Source: Methylobacterium tarhaniae (GTDB taxonomy: Bacteria; Pseudomonadota; Alphaproteobacteria; Rhizobiales; Beijerinckiaceae). Taken from it: a DNA stretch of 64,000 bases. The notes beneath the pieces were generated by a model. That model made no database searches. It was not told where the DNA came from and worked only from the letters and a program-made list of their open reading frames with translations. The DNA is taken from contig NZ_LABZ01000054.1 in the NCBI RefSeq assembly GCF_001043955.1, positions 1 to 64,000 of the forward strand, read 5' to 3'. Below are positions 1 through 9,447 of the stretch, in pieces (positions within the stretch are counted from its first letter, which is position 1; the number at the start of each line of letters is the position of its first letter). The position numbers were made by a program, and so were the translations under genes.

Positions 1-170
1 GTAGTAAGTAGTCAACTCATGTCAGGTATGATGATGACTATGATGGAAAAGTTATTTAAAACGTTCGCGAATTAGAGTGATGTTTTTTTTTTTTTTTAAA
101 GCAAAGGAGGGCATACGAGTTCTAGTAGGGTCTCGTGGGCGCGGAGATGTGTATAAGAAAAGGGAGGGAT
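1..170. other. Probable sequencing-adapter artefact at contig end
   Basis: A run of Ts (about 82-97) is followed by sequence at about 98-166 that matches, with errors, the Illumina P7/Nextera oligonucleotide. A P7-like stretch (98-120) and an 8-nt index-like stretch precede a Nextera-like block (about 130-165) reading GTCTCGTGGGC then GCGGAGATGTGTATAAGA. Bases 1-81 before it are AT-rich and unlike the rest of the window. I infer adapter read-through left in an assembly, so nothing before about 170 should be annotated as biology. Open frames here are artefacts; their translations contain the GDVYK and GAEMCIR signatures known from adapter-contaminated protein records. Confidence 0.85.
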
Positions 171-200
171 CGTGGGAGGATCCAGGCGGAGGACGGGACG

Positions 201-232
201 CGTGGCGACGGCATCGCGATGCCGTCGCCACG
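201..232. repeat. Perfect 32-bp palindrome
   Basis: Bases 201-216 (CGTGGCGACGGCATCG) are followed immediately by their exact reverse complement at 217-232, with no loop. A loop-less palindrome this close to the adapter junction may be a library chimera or fold-back rather than genomic sequence. If real, it could be an operator. Confidence 0.7.
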
Positions 233-340
233 ACGAGACCGGAACTCAACGCCAAGCTCTGCCGTTCCGTTCCCAGGCGGGAGCCGTGCGCAGCCTCAAG
301 CCTGGCAGCTGCGCGGCGCCGCCTTAGGTGAGGGCCGAGA

Positions 341-402
341 GGTCCTTGGCAAGGATGAGGTCCTTGGCAAGGATTCGGTGACAGGAATTCGGTGACAAGA
401 GT
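341..402. repeat. Two short tandem duplications upstream of the first gene
   Basis: GGTCCTTGGCAAGGAT occurs at 341-356 and again at 359-374 (period 18). TCGGTGACAGGAAT at 375-388 is followed by the variant TCGGTGACAAGAGT at 389-402 (period 14). They lie just 5' of the ribosome binding site of the secreted-protein gene at 430. The core CCTTGGCAAGG is nearly self-complementary, so the repeats could bind a regulator or simply be slippage products. Apart from these and the palindrome, I see nothing else in 171-429. Confidence 0.7.
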
Positions 403-429
403 TCCTGGGCAGTTGAGGAGAGGCAAGCC

Positions 430-864
430 ATGCGGCCGGGCGTGAAGCGGCTCTATCTGTGGTCGGCGGCGGCGGCCCTTCTTGCCGGCGGCATCAGCGC
501 GGCGGAGGCCGGCTGCGTCCGGCGCGTCATCAACCGCTCGCCCTATTTCGCGGTGGCGAGCCGCAACGACGGCCCCAGCGTCGGCATCCCGCCGCATTCC
601 TCGCGCTCGATCCGCATGCTCGCCCCGGGCAAGGTCGACATCGCGGCCCATTGCGCCGCCCGGGGCCCGCGCGGACGCCTCGTTCCGGTCGGGCCGCCGG
701 TGGCGCAGGACAGCTACACGTTCACGGCGATCCTCGACCGCTGCTACTACGACCTCGGCCTGATGGGCTTCGGCCAGGGCGGCACCGAGCCCTTCGTGCT
801 CAACAACCCGCGCCAGGGCGATCTCGTGATCGGCCCGGACGGCCCGGCCTGCCCGCCGCGTTGA
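430..864 (+). CDS. Small secreted protein of unknown function
   Basis: This 144-residue protein begins with a basic N-terminus and a hydrophobic stretch ending in an AEA-G type signal peptidase I site near residue 27. It is therefore predicted to be periplasmic or extracellular. The mature part is Cys-containing (at least four cysteines, including C29) and has no domain I recognise. A strong GAGGAG ribosome binding site at 415-420 supports the ATG at 430. It stands alone, with short tandem repeats upstream and tRNA-Asn downstream. It resembles the many small exported hypotheticals of Methylobacterium; function unknown. Confidence 0.75.
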   Translation: MRPGVKRLYLWSAAAALLAGGISAAEAGCVRRVINRSPYFAVASRNDGPSVGIPPHSSRSIRMLAPGKVDIAAHCAARGPRGRLVPVGPPVAQDSYTFTAILDRCYYDLGLMGFGQGGTEPFVLNNPRQGDLVIGPDGPACPPR

Positions 865-957
865 GGCGCGACACCGGGCGCGACATCGGGGTTGCGCCGC
901 CCGAATGAACTGGCTAAGAAGCCCCCGTCGGCGCCGAACCAGCGCCGGCAGCGACGT

Positions 958-1033
958 TCCCCGATAGCTCAGTTGGTAGAGCAGGCGACTGTTAATCGCC
1001 TTGTCGTAGGTTCGAGTCCTACTCGGGGAGCCA
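958..1033 (+). tRNA. tRNA-Asn (GTT)
   Basis: The sequence folds as a full cloverleaf. Acceptor strand TCCCCGA (958-964) pairs with TCGGGGA (1023-1029). The D arm contains AGCTCAGTTGGTAGAGC, the anticodon GTT is at 991-993 and the T arm contains GGTTCGAGTCC. Discriminator G1030 is followed by an encoded CCA (1031-1033). Anticodon GTT reads Asn codons. Confidence 0.97.
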
Positions 1034-1102
1034 CTCTCCTTCTTCCGACCCACATTCGGGATCCTGCGGCGACGCCTTTGCGCCCGCGCCACGATCCATG
1101 GG

Positions 1103-2008
1103 TCAAGTCTCTCCTCCCCGACTCGCACGCCGGAACGACGCCGGGCTCAGGCCTGCGCGCGCCGCGAAGAAGCGTGAGAAATAGGCCGGATCGTTGAAGC
1201 CGAGATCGAAGGCGACCTTCGAGACCGGCAGCGTGGTGTAGACGAGGCTGCGCTTGGCCTCGAGCATCAGCCGGTCGTGCAGGATGCCTTGCGGCGAGCG
1301 CCGCACCGCCTCGGTGCAGGCGGCGTGCAGCCGGTCCGGGCTGACCCCGAGCGCGGCGGCGAAGCGGGCGACCGGCCAGCCCTCGCGCAAATGCGCCTCG
1401 ACCAGGCGGCGGAAGCGGCGGTGCAGGTCGGCCCGCGCCAAGGCCGCCGGCTCGGTGATCGAGCGGGCGGCGCGGGTGCGCATCACGCCGACGACCAGGA
1501 GCTTGACCAGCGCCGCCACCGCGCTCGCCGCCCCCGGCAGGGCACCGGCGGCCTCCCGCATCAGGGTCTCGACGAGCCTCGCGAGATCGAGGTCGATCTC
1601 CTCCGGCGAGCCGGGCCGGCCGCTGAACGTCGCCTCGGCCGTCACCCGCAGGCGAGCCGCTTCCGCGTCGGGATCGAGCACGGCGGCGAGGAAGTCGTCG
1701 GCGAGCGACAGCACCACCCCGTCGGTGCCGGGCCGGAACGAGAAGGCGTGCACCACCCCCGACGGCACCCAGACCAGCCAGGGGGCGGAGAACTCTTCCC
1801 GGCTCGCATCGAGCGACAGGGCGCCGTGGCCGCTCGTGACGACGAGCCCCTGGGTCAGCGCGCCGTGGCGGTGGGGCGCGATCTCCCAATCGTGCAGGGC
1901 TGCGCTGGTGCCGATCCGCTCGGCATGGACGAAGCTCGGCACCGTGGCCTCGGCGGTCTCGCCGTAGAGGCGAAAGACCGGGATCGGGCGTTCCCGCAGC
2001 GTTGGCAT
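1103..2008 (-). CDS. AraC-family transcriptional regulator, probable regulator of the vanillate genes
   Basis: This 301-residue protein has an N-terminal cupin-like sensor half and a C-terminal double helix-turn-helix of the AraC/XylS type (about residues 205-295). The DNA-binding half includes the typical second-helix region with VAFDLGFNDPAYFSRFF. The ATG at 2008 is chosen because GGGAGG lies just upstream and the domain starts there; the same frame runs further upstream without support. It is transcribed divergently from vanA (start 2377). AraC proteins of this layout, such as PobR, often sense aromatic acids, so control of vanAB by vanillate or protocatechuate is an inference from position. 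The characterised Caulobacter vanAB regulator is of the GntR type instead. Confidence 0.85.
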   Translation of the reverse strand: MPTLRERPIPVFRLYGETAEATVPSFVHAERIGTSAALHDWEIAPHRHGALTQGLVVTSGHGALSLDASREEFSAPWLVWVPSGVVHAFSFRPGTDGVVLSLADDFLAAVLDPDAEAARLRVTAEATFSGRPGSPEEIDLDLARLVETLMREAAGALPGAASAVAALVKLLVVGVMRTRAARSITEPAALARADLHRRFRRLVEAHLREGWPVARFAAALGVSPDRLHAACTEAVRRSPQGILHDRLMLEAKRSLVYTTLPVSKVAFDLGFNDPAYFSRFFAARAGLSPASFRRASRGGET

Positions 2009-2376
2009 CGCCGTGTCCTCCCACCCGGAGCAAGGCTGCCCGGGAAACATCGGACACCCGCGTCCATTCTCTTTCCGACGAGTCGACCTGTGCGCCGAGG
2101 GTAAGCCGCGGCGCCAGATCCGTCCAAGAAATTCCGGGCCGCGTCCATGGCGAGGGCGGTCCCTTGCGGCTAGCGTCCGAGCCTCGAACCGGACCAGTTC
2201 CAAACTGCTGATCCGGCACGCGAAACCTGTGTGCGGCGCAACACCGGCCGGCCCGCCGGCGGAAGGCTGGAAAGCCTCCGCCCGGCGCCCCGATACGGCC
2301 AAGCCTGAGTGCCGCTGGACCGGACCGTCAGCGAGGCGACAAGACCCGCGGGGCCGAGACGACGAGGGAGAGAACG
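2009..2376. promoter_or_regulatory. Divergent control region between the AraC regulator and vanA
   Basis: This 368-base gap must hold both promoters. I see a near-perfect stem at 2254-2287 (CGCCGGCGGAAGGCT against AGCCTCCGCCCGGCG, GGAA loop region). Ribosome binding sites are GGGAGG for the regulator and GAGGGAG for vanA. No convincing -35/-10 pair or repeated AraC half-site could be assigned by eye. Confidence 0.5.
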
Positions 2377-3480
2377 ATGACGGACCCGAAGGGCTTCCCC
2401 CTGAATGCCTGGTACGCCGCCGCCTGGGGCCACGAGATCGGCCGCGAACTGACGCCGCGCCGGATCTGCGACAAGGACGTGGTGCTCTACCGCCGCACCG
2501 ACGGCGCCGTCGCGGCCCTGGAGGATGCCTGCTGGCACCGGCTGCTGCCGCTGTCGCTGGGCCACCTCAAGGGCGACCAGGTGATGTGCGGCTATCACGG
2601 CCTCGTCTTCGACGCGACCGGCCGCTGCACCTTCATGCCGGCGCAGGAGACCATCAACCCGTCCGCCTGCGTGCGCGCCTTCCCGGCGGTCGAGCGCTAC
2701 CGCCTGGTCTGGCTCTGGATGGGCGACCCGGCGCTCGCCGATCCGGACCTCGTGCCGGATTTCCACTGGAACAGCGACGCGCCCTGGGTCGGCGAGGGCG
2801 GCACGTTCTACAGCCTGAAGTGCAATTACCGGCTGGTCATCGACAACCTGATGGACCTGACCCACGAGACCTACGTCCATGCCGGCAGCATCGGCGACGA
2901 CGCGATCACCCGCAGCCCGTTCGAGGTGACGCATACCGACACGTGCGTCACGGTGGAGCGCTGGATGGAGAACATCGAGCCGCCGCCGTTCTGGGCCCGG
3001 AACCTGGGCAAGCCCGGCCATGTCGACCGCTGGCAGATCATCCGGTTCGAGGCGCCGACGGTGGTGGCGGGCGATGTCGGGGTGGCGCTCACCGGCACCG
3101 GCGCGCGGCAGGGCGACCGGAGCCAAGGCGTCAACGGCTTCTTCCTGGCGGCCATCACCCCCGAGACCGCGACGAGCTGCCATTATTTCTGGAACTTCGT
3201 GCGCAGCTGGCGCACCGACGACGAGGAGCTGACGAAGGCGCTCAACCGTGCCCACGTCAATGACGGCAAGGGCGTCTACGACCAGGACCACGACGTGCTG
3301 GAGGCGCAGCAGCGGGCGATCGACCGCCAGCCGCGCCAGCCCTTCTACAACCTCAACATCGATGCCGGCGCCCTGTGGGCCCATCGCCTGATCGACGGCA
3401 TGATGGCGAAGGAGGGACGCGATCCGGCCAAGAGCGGTCCGGCCAAGGCCGCGCCGGCGGCCGGCATCGCGGCGGAATGA
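2377..3480 (+). CDS. vanA: Vanillate O-demethylase oxygenase subunit (Rieske)
   Basis: This 367-residue Rieske non-heme iron oxygenase has cluster ligands C52-W-H54 and C71-G-Y-H74 at the N-terminus. The mononuclear iron site follows in DNLMDLTHETYVH, with D160, H163 and H168 visible. Length and motif order fit VanA and related O-demethylases. The family removes the methoxy group of vanillate, giving protocatechuate and formaldehyde, using electrons from VanB. vanB begins four bases after the stop, and an aromatic-acid transporter follows. A GAGGGAG site precedes the ATG. Related demethylases (veratrate, syringate, dicamba) share this architecture, so substrate range is inferred from the family and neighbours. 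Confidence 0.92.
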   Translation: MTDPKGFPLNAWYAAAWGHEIGRELTPRRICDKDVVLYRRTDGAVAALEDACWHRLLPLSLGHLKGDQVMCGYHGLVFDATGRCTFMPAQETINPSACVRAFPAVERYRLVWLWMGDPALADPDLVPDFHWNSDAPWVGEGGTFYSLKCNYRLVIDNLMDLTHETYVHAGSIGDDAITRSPFEVTHTDTCVTVERWMENIEPPPFWARNLGKPGHVDRWQIIRFEAPTVVAGDVGVALTGTGARQGDRSQGVNGFFLAAITPETATSCHYFWNFVRSWRTDDEELTKALNRAHVNDGKGVYDQDHDVLEAQQRAIDRQPRQPFYNLNIDAGALWAHRLIDGMMAKEGRDPAKSGPAKAAPAAGIAAE

Positions 3481-3484
3481 TGCC

Positions 3485-4456
3485 ATGGCCGCGACCGACT
3501 GGACGCCTGCGCGCCTGCGCGCCACCCGGGCGCTGACGCCCGACATCCGCCTCTTCGAGATCGAGCCCACGGAGCCGGTCGCCCCGGTCCCGCCCGGGAG
3601 CCATCTCGGGGTGGCGGTGATGATCGGCGAGCGGCCGGACACCCGCTCCTACTCGCTGCTCGATTCAGGCACCGACGGGCTCTACCGCATCGCCGTGAAG
3701 CGGCTGCCCGACAGCCGCGGCGGCTCGGCCTACATGCACGGGCTGGAGCCCGGCGCGCGCCTCAGCATCTCGGGCCCGCGCAACCATTTCGGCCTCGTCC
3801 CCGGCCGGCCGGGCTACCTGCTCGTGGCCGGCGGCATCGGCATCACCCCGCTCCACGCCATGGCGCTGGCCCTGCACCGGGCCGGCTCTCCGTTCCGCCT
3901 GCTCTACGCCGCCCGGACCCGGCAGGACCTCGCCCTCGCCGACGAGTTGCGGGCGCGGATCGGCGAAAAGCTCCAGACCGTCACCGACCAGGAGGGCGGG
4001 CGGATCGACCTCGCGGCGGCCATCGCCGACCTGCCGGCCGGTGGCGAGGCCTATGTCTGCGGCCCTTACGGGATGATGGAGGCGGCCCGCCGGGCCTGGG
4101 CGGAATCGGGCCGCCCGGCGCAAGGGTTGCGGTTCGAGACCTTCGGCACCGGCGGCCGCCACGCCGCCGAGGCGTTCACCGTGCGCATCCCGCGGCTCGC
4201 CAGGGAGATCGTCGTCCCGCGCCACCAGACCATGCTGGAGGCGCTGGAGGCGGCGGGCGTCGGCATGATCCACGATTGCCGGCGCGGCGAGTGCGGCCTG
4301 TGCACGGTGAAGATCTTAGGCGTGGACGGCACGGTCGATCACCGCGACGTATTCTTCAGCGATGCCCAGAAGGCGACGAATGCGCAGCTCTGCACCTGCG
4401 TGTCGCGGGTGGTCGGCGGCGGGATCACGATCGATACGGCGGATCGGGCGGGGTGA
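3485..4456 (+). CDS. vanB: Vanillate O-demethylase reductase subunit
   Basis: This 323-residue class IA-type oxygenase reductase passes electrons from NAD(P)H through FMN and a plant-type [2Fe-2S] cluster to VanA. Visible motifs are the flavin-binding RSYSL (54-58), the nucleotide-binding GGIGITP (116-122) and VCGP (191-194). The C-terminal ferredoxin has ligands C265, C270, C273 and C303. Length and the FMN-NAD-ferredoxin order match VanB. It lies four bases after vanA, so co-transcription and coupled translation are expected. Confidence 0.93.
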   Translation: MAATDWTPARLRATRALTPDIRLFEIEPTEPVAPVPPGSHLGVAVMIGERPDTRSYSLLDSGTDGLYRIAVKRLPDSRGGSAYMHGLEPGARLSISGPRNHFGLVPGRPGYLLVAGGIGITPLHAMALALHRAGSPFRLLYAARTRQDLALADELRARIGEKLQTVTDQEGGRIDLAAAIADLPAGGEAYVCGPYGMMEAARRAWAESGRPAQGLRFETFGTGGRHAAEAFTVRIPRLAREIVVPRHQTMLEALEAAGVGMIHDCRRGECGLCTVKILGVDGTVDHRDVFFSDAQKATNAQLCTCVSRVVGGGITIDTADRAG

Positions 4457-4581
4457 GACGAGGGATTCGGCGAAAGCAAATCGAAGTTATGGATCCCGGG
4501 CGCGGCCCCGGGACGACGCAGAGGGTGTCATGACCCTCGCCATCATCAAAAAACGACAATCGAATCCTTCGGGAGGACATC

Positions 4582-5946
4582 ATGCCCATCGCACAGGACG
4601 CATCCGACCCCCGTGCCGCCATCCGGCAGGGCGCCATGACCCCGTTCCAGGTCGCCGCCGTGGCGGTCTGCGTGCTGATCTGCGCGCTGGACGGGTTCGA
4701 CGTGCTGGTGGTCGCCTTCACGGCGGCCTCGATCGCCAAGGATTTTTCGCTGAAGCCGACCGATCTCGGCCTGCTGTTCAGCGCCGGCCTCGCCGGGATG
4801 GGGCTCGGCGCCCTGCTGATCGCGCCGCTGAGCGACCGGTTCGGCCGGCGCACCACCCTGCTCCTGTGCCTCGCCATCCTGTGCACCGGCATGCTGGCCG
4901 CCGCCGCGGTGAACACCCTCACCGAACTCGCCCTGGTGCGGCTGTTCACCGGGCTCGGCATCGGCGGAGGCCTCGCCACGGTCAACATCGTGGTGGCCGA
5001 ATACGCTACCGACCGCTGGCGCAACCTGTCGATCTCGCTGATGTCGCTGGGCTATCCCCTCGGCGCGACGCTGGGCGGGGCGTTCTCGGTCTATCTCATC
5101 GCAGCCCATGGCTGGCGCTCGGTCTACGTCTTCGGCGGCCTCGTGGCGCTCGCGCTGGTGCCGGCGGTGCTGGCCTTCCTGCCGGAATCCCTCGACTACC
5201 TCATCGCCCGCCGCCCGGCCGGGGCGCTCGCCAAGGTCAACCGGGTGCTGGCGCGCCTCGGGCGCCCGGCGCTGGCCGCCCTGCCGGCGCCCCTGCGGGC
5301 CGAGGCCGAGACCGGCGCCAGCCTCTCGGCCATCGCCCGTCCGCCCTACCGCAGCCGGACGCTCGCGGCCTGCGCGGCGTATTTCTGCGTGATGACGACC
5401 TGCTACTTCTTCCTGAGCTGGACCCCGAAGGTGCTGACCGAGCTGGGCCTGAGCGTCAGCGGCGGCATCTCGGGGGCGATGCTGATGAATCTCGGCGGCG
5501 CGGTCGGCTGCCTGCTGTTCGGCTTCGTCGCCCGCCGGGCCGGGACGCGCCGGCTCGCCGCCGCCTTCATGGCCGGGCTGTTCCTCGCCGCGACGCTCTT
5601 CGGCCACGTCCCGGCGACGCCCGCGGCTCTGCTCGCCGCCACCCTCTTCATCGGCTTCTGCCTCTACGGCTCGATCAACGCGATGTACGCGGTGGTGCCG
5701 CCGATCTTCCCCGCCCCCGTTCGCACCACCGGCACCGGCCTCGCCATGAGCGTCGGCCGCCTCGGCGCCGTCACCGGGCCGGCGCTCGCCGGGATGCTGA
5801 TGGCGGCGGGCTGGGAGCGGGCGGAATACTGCATGGCGCTGGCCCTGCCGATGCTCGTGGCGGCTTTCTGCCTGCGCTGGGTCGCGGCGCGGGAGCCGGC
5901 GGCCGCCGTGCCGGGCGGGGTTCCCGCCGTCGGGATGAAGGCCTGA
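4582..5946 (+). CDS. MFS aromatic acid:H+ symporter, probable vanillate/protocatechuate transporter
   Basis: This 454-residue protein has 12 predicted membrane segments and belongs to the AAHS family (VanK/PcaK/BenK type). The first helix carries the family signature around DGFDVLVVAF, and the loop after helix 2 has SDRFGRRTT. GGGAGG precedes the ATG. It follows vanB by 125 bases, a gap with two small hairpins (4495-4512 and 4521-4538) that may act as a weak intra-operon terminator. Position makes it the likely uptake system for the VanAB substrate; the exact aromatic acid is an inference. Confidence 0.85.
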   Translation: MPIAQDASDPRAAIRQGAMTPFQVAAVAVCVLICALDGFDVLVVAFTAASIAKDFSLKPTDLGLLFSAGLAGMGLGALLIAPLSDRFGRRTTLLLCLAILCTGMLAAAAVNTLTELALVRLFTGLGIGGGLATVNIVVAEYATDRWRNLSISLMSLGYPLGATLGGAFSVYLIAAHGWRSVYVFGGLVALALVPAVLAFLPESLDYLIARRPAGALAKVNRVLARLGRPALAALPAPLRAEAETGASLSAIARPPYRSRTLAACAAYFCVMTTCYFFLSWTPKVLTELGLSVSGGISGAMLMNLGGAVGCLLFGFVARRAGTRRLAAAFMAGLFLAATLFGHVPATPAALLAATLFIGFCLYGSINAMYAVVPPIFPAPVRTTGTGLAMSVGRLGAVTGPALAGMLMAAGWERAEYCMALALPMLVAAFCLRWVAAREPAAAVPGGVPAVGMKA

Positions 5947-6013
5947 CCACGATCGCCGGCGGAAGGGCCGGGCAGCGAGGCGGCGAAAACCGGTCCTCGC
6001 CGCCCGGCCGGGG

Positions 6014-6589
6014 TCAGGGCGCGCGCTCGCGCAGGTGGCGGATCAACGCCGCGCCGTCGGGCGACGGCGCCCGCTCGATGCGGCGATAGTCCCGCCCGTC
6101 CTGGCTGCGGGTCATGAGGCCGGTATGGCACATCGTGCGCCGGAGGATGGCGGGATCGCCGAAGAGGTGCAGCCTGGCGAGGACGGCACTGATCTCGCGC
6201 TCGTCGAACGAGCGCCTGGGTGGGATCCGCGACCAGATCGCCCAGAGGCACAGGTCCTGGATCGACCGCTGGGCCGGCCAACGTCCCAGGCGTCCCTGGG
6301 GATCGAAGTAGCGCGCGGCGCGCAGGACGATCGCCGGACCGGCCTGCGCAGGCGGGTCCTGCGCCGCTTGCCCCACCCGCGGACCGGACGCGAGGCGGGC
6401 GCGAAGATGCTGGAAGTTCCGGTGGCCGGCCGCCCGGGCCAGCATGTTCAGCATCTCGAGATGGCTCGGGACATGGCCGCCACCTGGACCCGGTGGCGCC
6501 GCGCGGGAGGCCCATTGGCTGCGCAGCGACTTGGCCAGCGCCGACACGTCGCCGGTCGCGAAGGGAAGCGGTTCTCTCGGCACGATCAT
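6014..6589 (-). CDS. DUF2087-domain protein
   Basis: This 191-residue protein has a C-terminal DUF2087-like domain. Typical features are a basic PAQRSIQDL stretch, an F/L-rich E-x-x-V core, LRRTM and a terminal RSQDGRDYRRIE. The N-terminal third contains an ARAAGHRNFQHLRA segment also found fused to DUF2087. Such proteins are small predicted DNA-binding or regulatory proteins with no established reaction. It is monocistronic and convergent with the MFS gene. The ATG at 6589 is the first in frame. Confidence 0.7.
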   Translation of the reverse strand: MIVPREPLPFATGDVSALAKSLRSQWASRAAPPGPGGGHVPSHLEMLNMLARAAGHRNFQHLRARLASGPRVGQAAQDPPAQAGPAIVLRAARYFDPQGRLGRWPAQRSIQDLCLWAIWSRIPPRRSFDEREISAVLARLHLFGDPAILRRTMCHTGLMTRSQDGRDYRRIERAPSPDGAALIRHLRERAP

Positions 6590-6807
6590 TCTCCGAGTGC
6601 CGATCCCGACCGGGGAACGCCCGGTCAGGTGTCGATGGTCACCGGCTTTCGACGCGGCACGGGAATGCGCGCGGACCGAACGGAACGGCCGTACGGACGT
6701 GAGGCAGGTTTAGCTCCCCTCGCGGGGCGGTGACGCCTGGGTGACTGCCGACCCTGAGGGAAATGATATCCGGATCCGCCGGGGCGGCAAGCCGCCCGAC
6801 GCGCGCC

Positions 6808-7434
6808 TCACCGCAAACCCGCCGGCCGCTCCCCCACCGCCCAGGCCAGCGCCTGCTCCAGCCGGTCGTTGCCCCAGAAGAGTTCGCCGTCCTCGGTCAG
6901 GAAGGTCGGGGCGCCGAACAGGCCGCGCGACTTCGCCTCCTCGCCGATCGAGCGCAGGCGGCTCTTCACCGGCTCCTGCGTCGACGCCCGGATCAGGGCC
7001 GGGCCGTCGAGGCCCAGGCCGTTGAGGAGGGCGGAGATCGCCGCCGGCTCGGCGATCGAGGCGCCTCGGGCGAACTCGGCATCGTAGACCGCCCGCACAT
7101 AGGCACCGATCCACGGCTCCTCGGCGCCGTGGACCGCCACCCGCGTCGCCGCGAGGCTGTTCTGCGGGAAGCTCTCGGGCCGCGTCACCGGCGGCAGGCC
7201 GAGGCGGGCGGCCTCGCGGGCGAGGTCGCGCCACATGTGGCGGCCCTTGGCCGGGTAGAGGTTGAACGGCGAGGAGGTCCAGCCTTGCGCGGCGAAGACC
7301 GGCCCGAGCAGGAACGGGCGCCAGCGCAGGCGCACCCCGGCCGCGTCGGCCAGCGCCTCGATCCGCATCGCGGCGAGGTAGGAATAGGTGGATGCGAACT
7401 CGAACCAGAATTCGAGCGTGGGCCGGCGCGGCAT
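6808..7434 (-). CDS. 2-hydroxychromene-2-carboxylate isomerase (DsbA/GST-kappa family)
   Basis: This 208-residue thioredoxin-fold protein begins with [18 protein letters not shown]. In the HCCA-isomerase/GST-kappa group the CxxC of DsbA is replaced by a serine-containing motif. The helical insertion and the late GAPTF cis-Pro loop (near residue 170) are present. Characterised members isomerise hydroxychromene carboxylates in naphthalene breakdown using glutathione, but many bacterial members have unknown substrates. The ATG at 7434 starts the fold directly; the upstream in-frame extension overlaps the argG leader and is not used. It is divergent from argG. Confidence 0.85.
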   Translation of the reverse strand: MPRRPTLEFWFEFASTYSYLAAMRIEALADAAGVRLRWRPFLLGPVFAAQGWTSSPFNLYPAKGRHMWRDLAREAARLGLPPVTRPESFPQNSLAATRVAVHGAEEPWIGAYVRAVYDAEFARGASIAEPAAISALLNGLGLDGPALIRASTQEPVKSRLRSIGEEAKSRGLFGAPTFLTEDGELFWGNDRLEQALAWAVGERPAGLR

Positions 7435-7624
7435 CGCACCCCTCTTGCGTTGGACTGATCGGCGCACCTTCGCGTCCGCACGCGCCGGCCACAAGCGCCG
7501 CCCCGGGCGTCGCATCGCCACGGGGCGGGATGGGAACTTTGGCAGCGCGGTTGCACGCGGCCGGGCCGGGCTGGTAAGCCCCCGCCCGTTCGTTCAATTC
7601 CTCCACACCCGAGGCTCGCCCCGC

Positions 7625-8866
<1,242 letters not shown>

Positions 8867-8872
8867 GAGAAG

Positions 8873-8938
8873 AGGCCTGCTCCGGCGACGGAGCAGGCCT
8901 CGCGAGCGGACGATGCGGCCGGCGCGCAGGCCGGCCGC
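8873..8938. terminator. Double stem-loop terminator between convergent genes
   Basis: AGGCCTGCTCCG (8873-8884) pairs perfectly with CGGAGCAGGCCT (8889-8900) around a GCGA tetraloop, six bases after the argG stop. A second stem, GCGGCCGGC (8915-8923) with GCCGGCCGC (8930-8938), lies just beyond the end of the facing gene at 8948. There is no U tract, which is common in this GC-rich group. It probably serves both strands. Confidence 0.75.
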
Positions 8939-8947
8939 GAGACTGCC

Positions 8948-9289
8948 TTACTCCTCGTCCTCGTCGTCGATATCGACCAGGAACAGGATGTCGACGTCGT
9001 CCTCCTCGTCCTCGTCGTCGGTCTCGCCCTGGCTGTCATTCGCGGCCTTGGGCTCGTCCTCGTCCTCGAAATCCTCCTCGTCCATCGAGTCCTCGAAGGT
9101 CTCGACCTCGTCCTCGGTGGCGGGGCGCAGCTTCAGCGATTCGGCCTTGCCCGACCAAAGCGGCCGGCCGTCGCTCTTCATGGTGCGCAGGTCGTCCTGA
9201 AAGCCCTCGACCTCGAGAAGCTCCCGGGCCCGTTCCTCGTTCGACCGGATGATGGCGACGGGCGTGCCGTCGATCTCGAGAGTGAACAT
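8948..9289 (-). CDS. Small protein with extremely acidic C-terminal tail
   Basis: This 113-residue protein has a compact N-terminal part starting MFTLEIDGTPVAI. From about residue 56 it becomes a tail made mostly of Asp and Glu, interrupted only by a hydrophobic ILFLV patch near the end. No known catalytic motif is visible. The acidic tail could be a protein- or cation-binding region. The ATG at 9289 follows an AAGGGAAGCACG ribosome binding site. It is convergent with argG. Confidence 0.75.
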   Translation of the reverse strand: MFTLEIDGTPVAIIRSNEERARELLEVEGFQDDLRTMKSDGRPLWSGKAESLKLRPATEDEVETFEDSMDEEDFEDEDEPKAANDSQGETDDEDEEDDVDILFLVDIDDEDEE

Positions 9290-9447
9290 CGTGCTTCCCT
9301 TGCTCAGGGCCGCGCCGCAAAGGGCGGGCGGGGCCGGTGTTACGGGGGGAAAGGCCGCCGCGCCAGCCCCGTTCCGGGCGGCCTCGACGGAAAGTCGCGC
9401 GGGCCTGCGATGGTTCGCCGGCTCCACGGCGACTCGCCGGAGCGCGC

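Noticed and set aside
341..402. CRISPR-like repeats
   Set aside because: Units are 14-18 bp with two copies each and no spacers; the 14-bp triplication at 43437 is likewise a simple tandem repeat. No cas genes are present.
52..1128. Long minus-strand frame across the window start and the tRNA gene
   Set aside because: It runs through adapter sequence, a real secreted-protein gene and tRNA-Asn, has no ribosome binding site and shows no family features.
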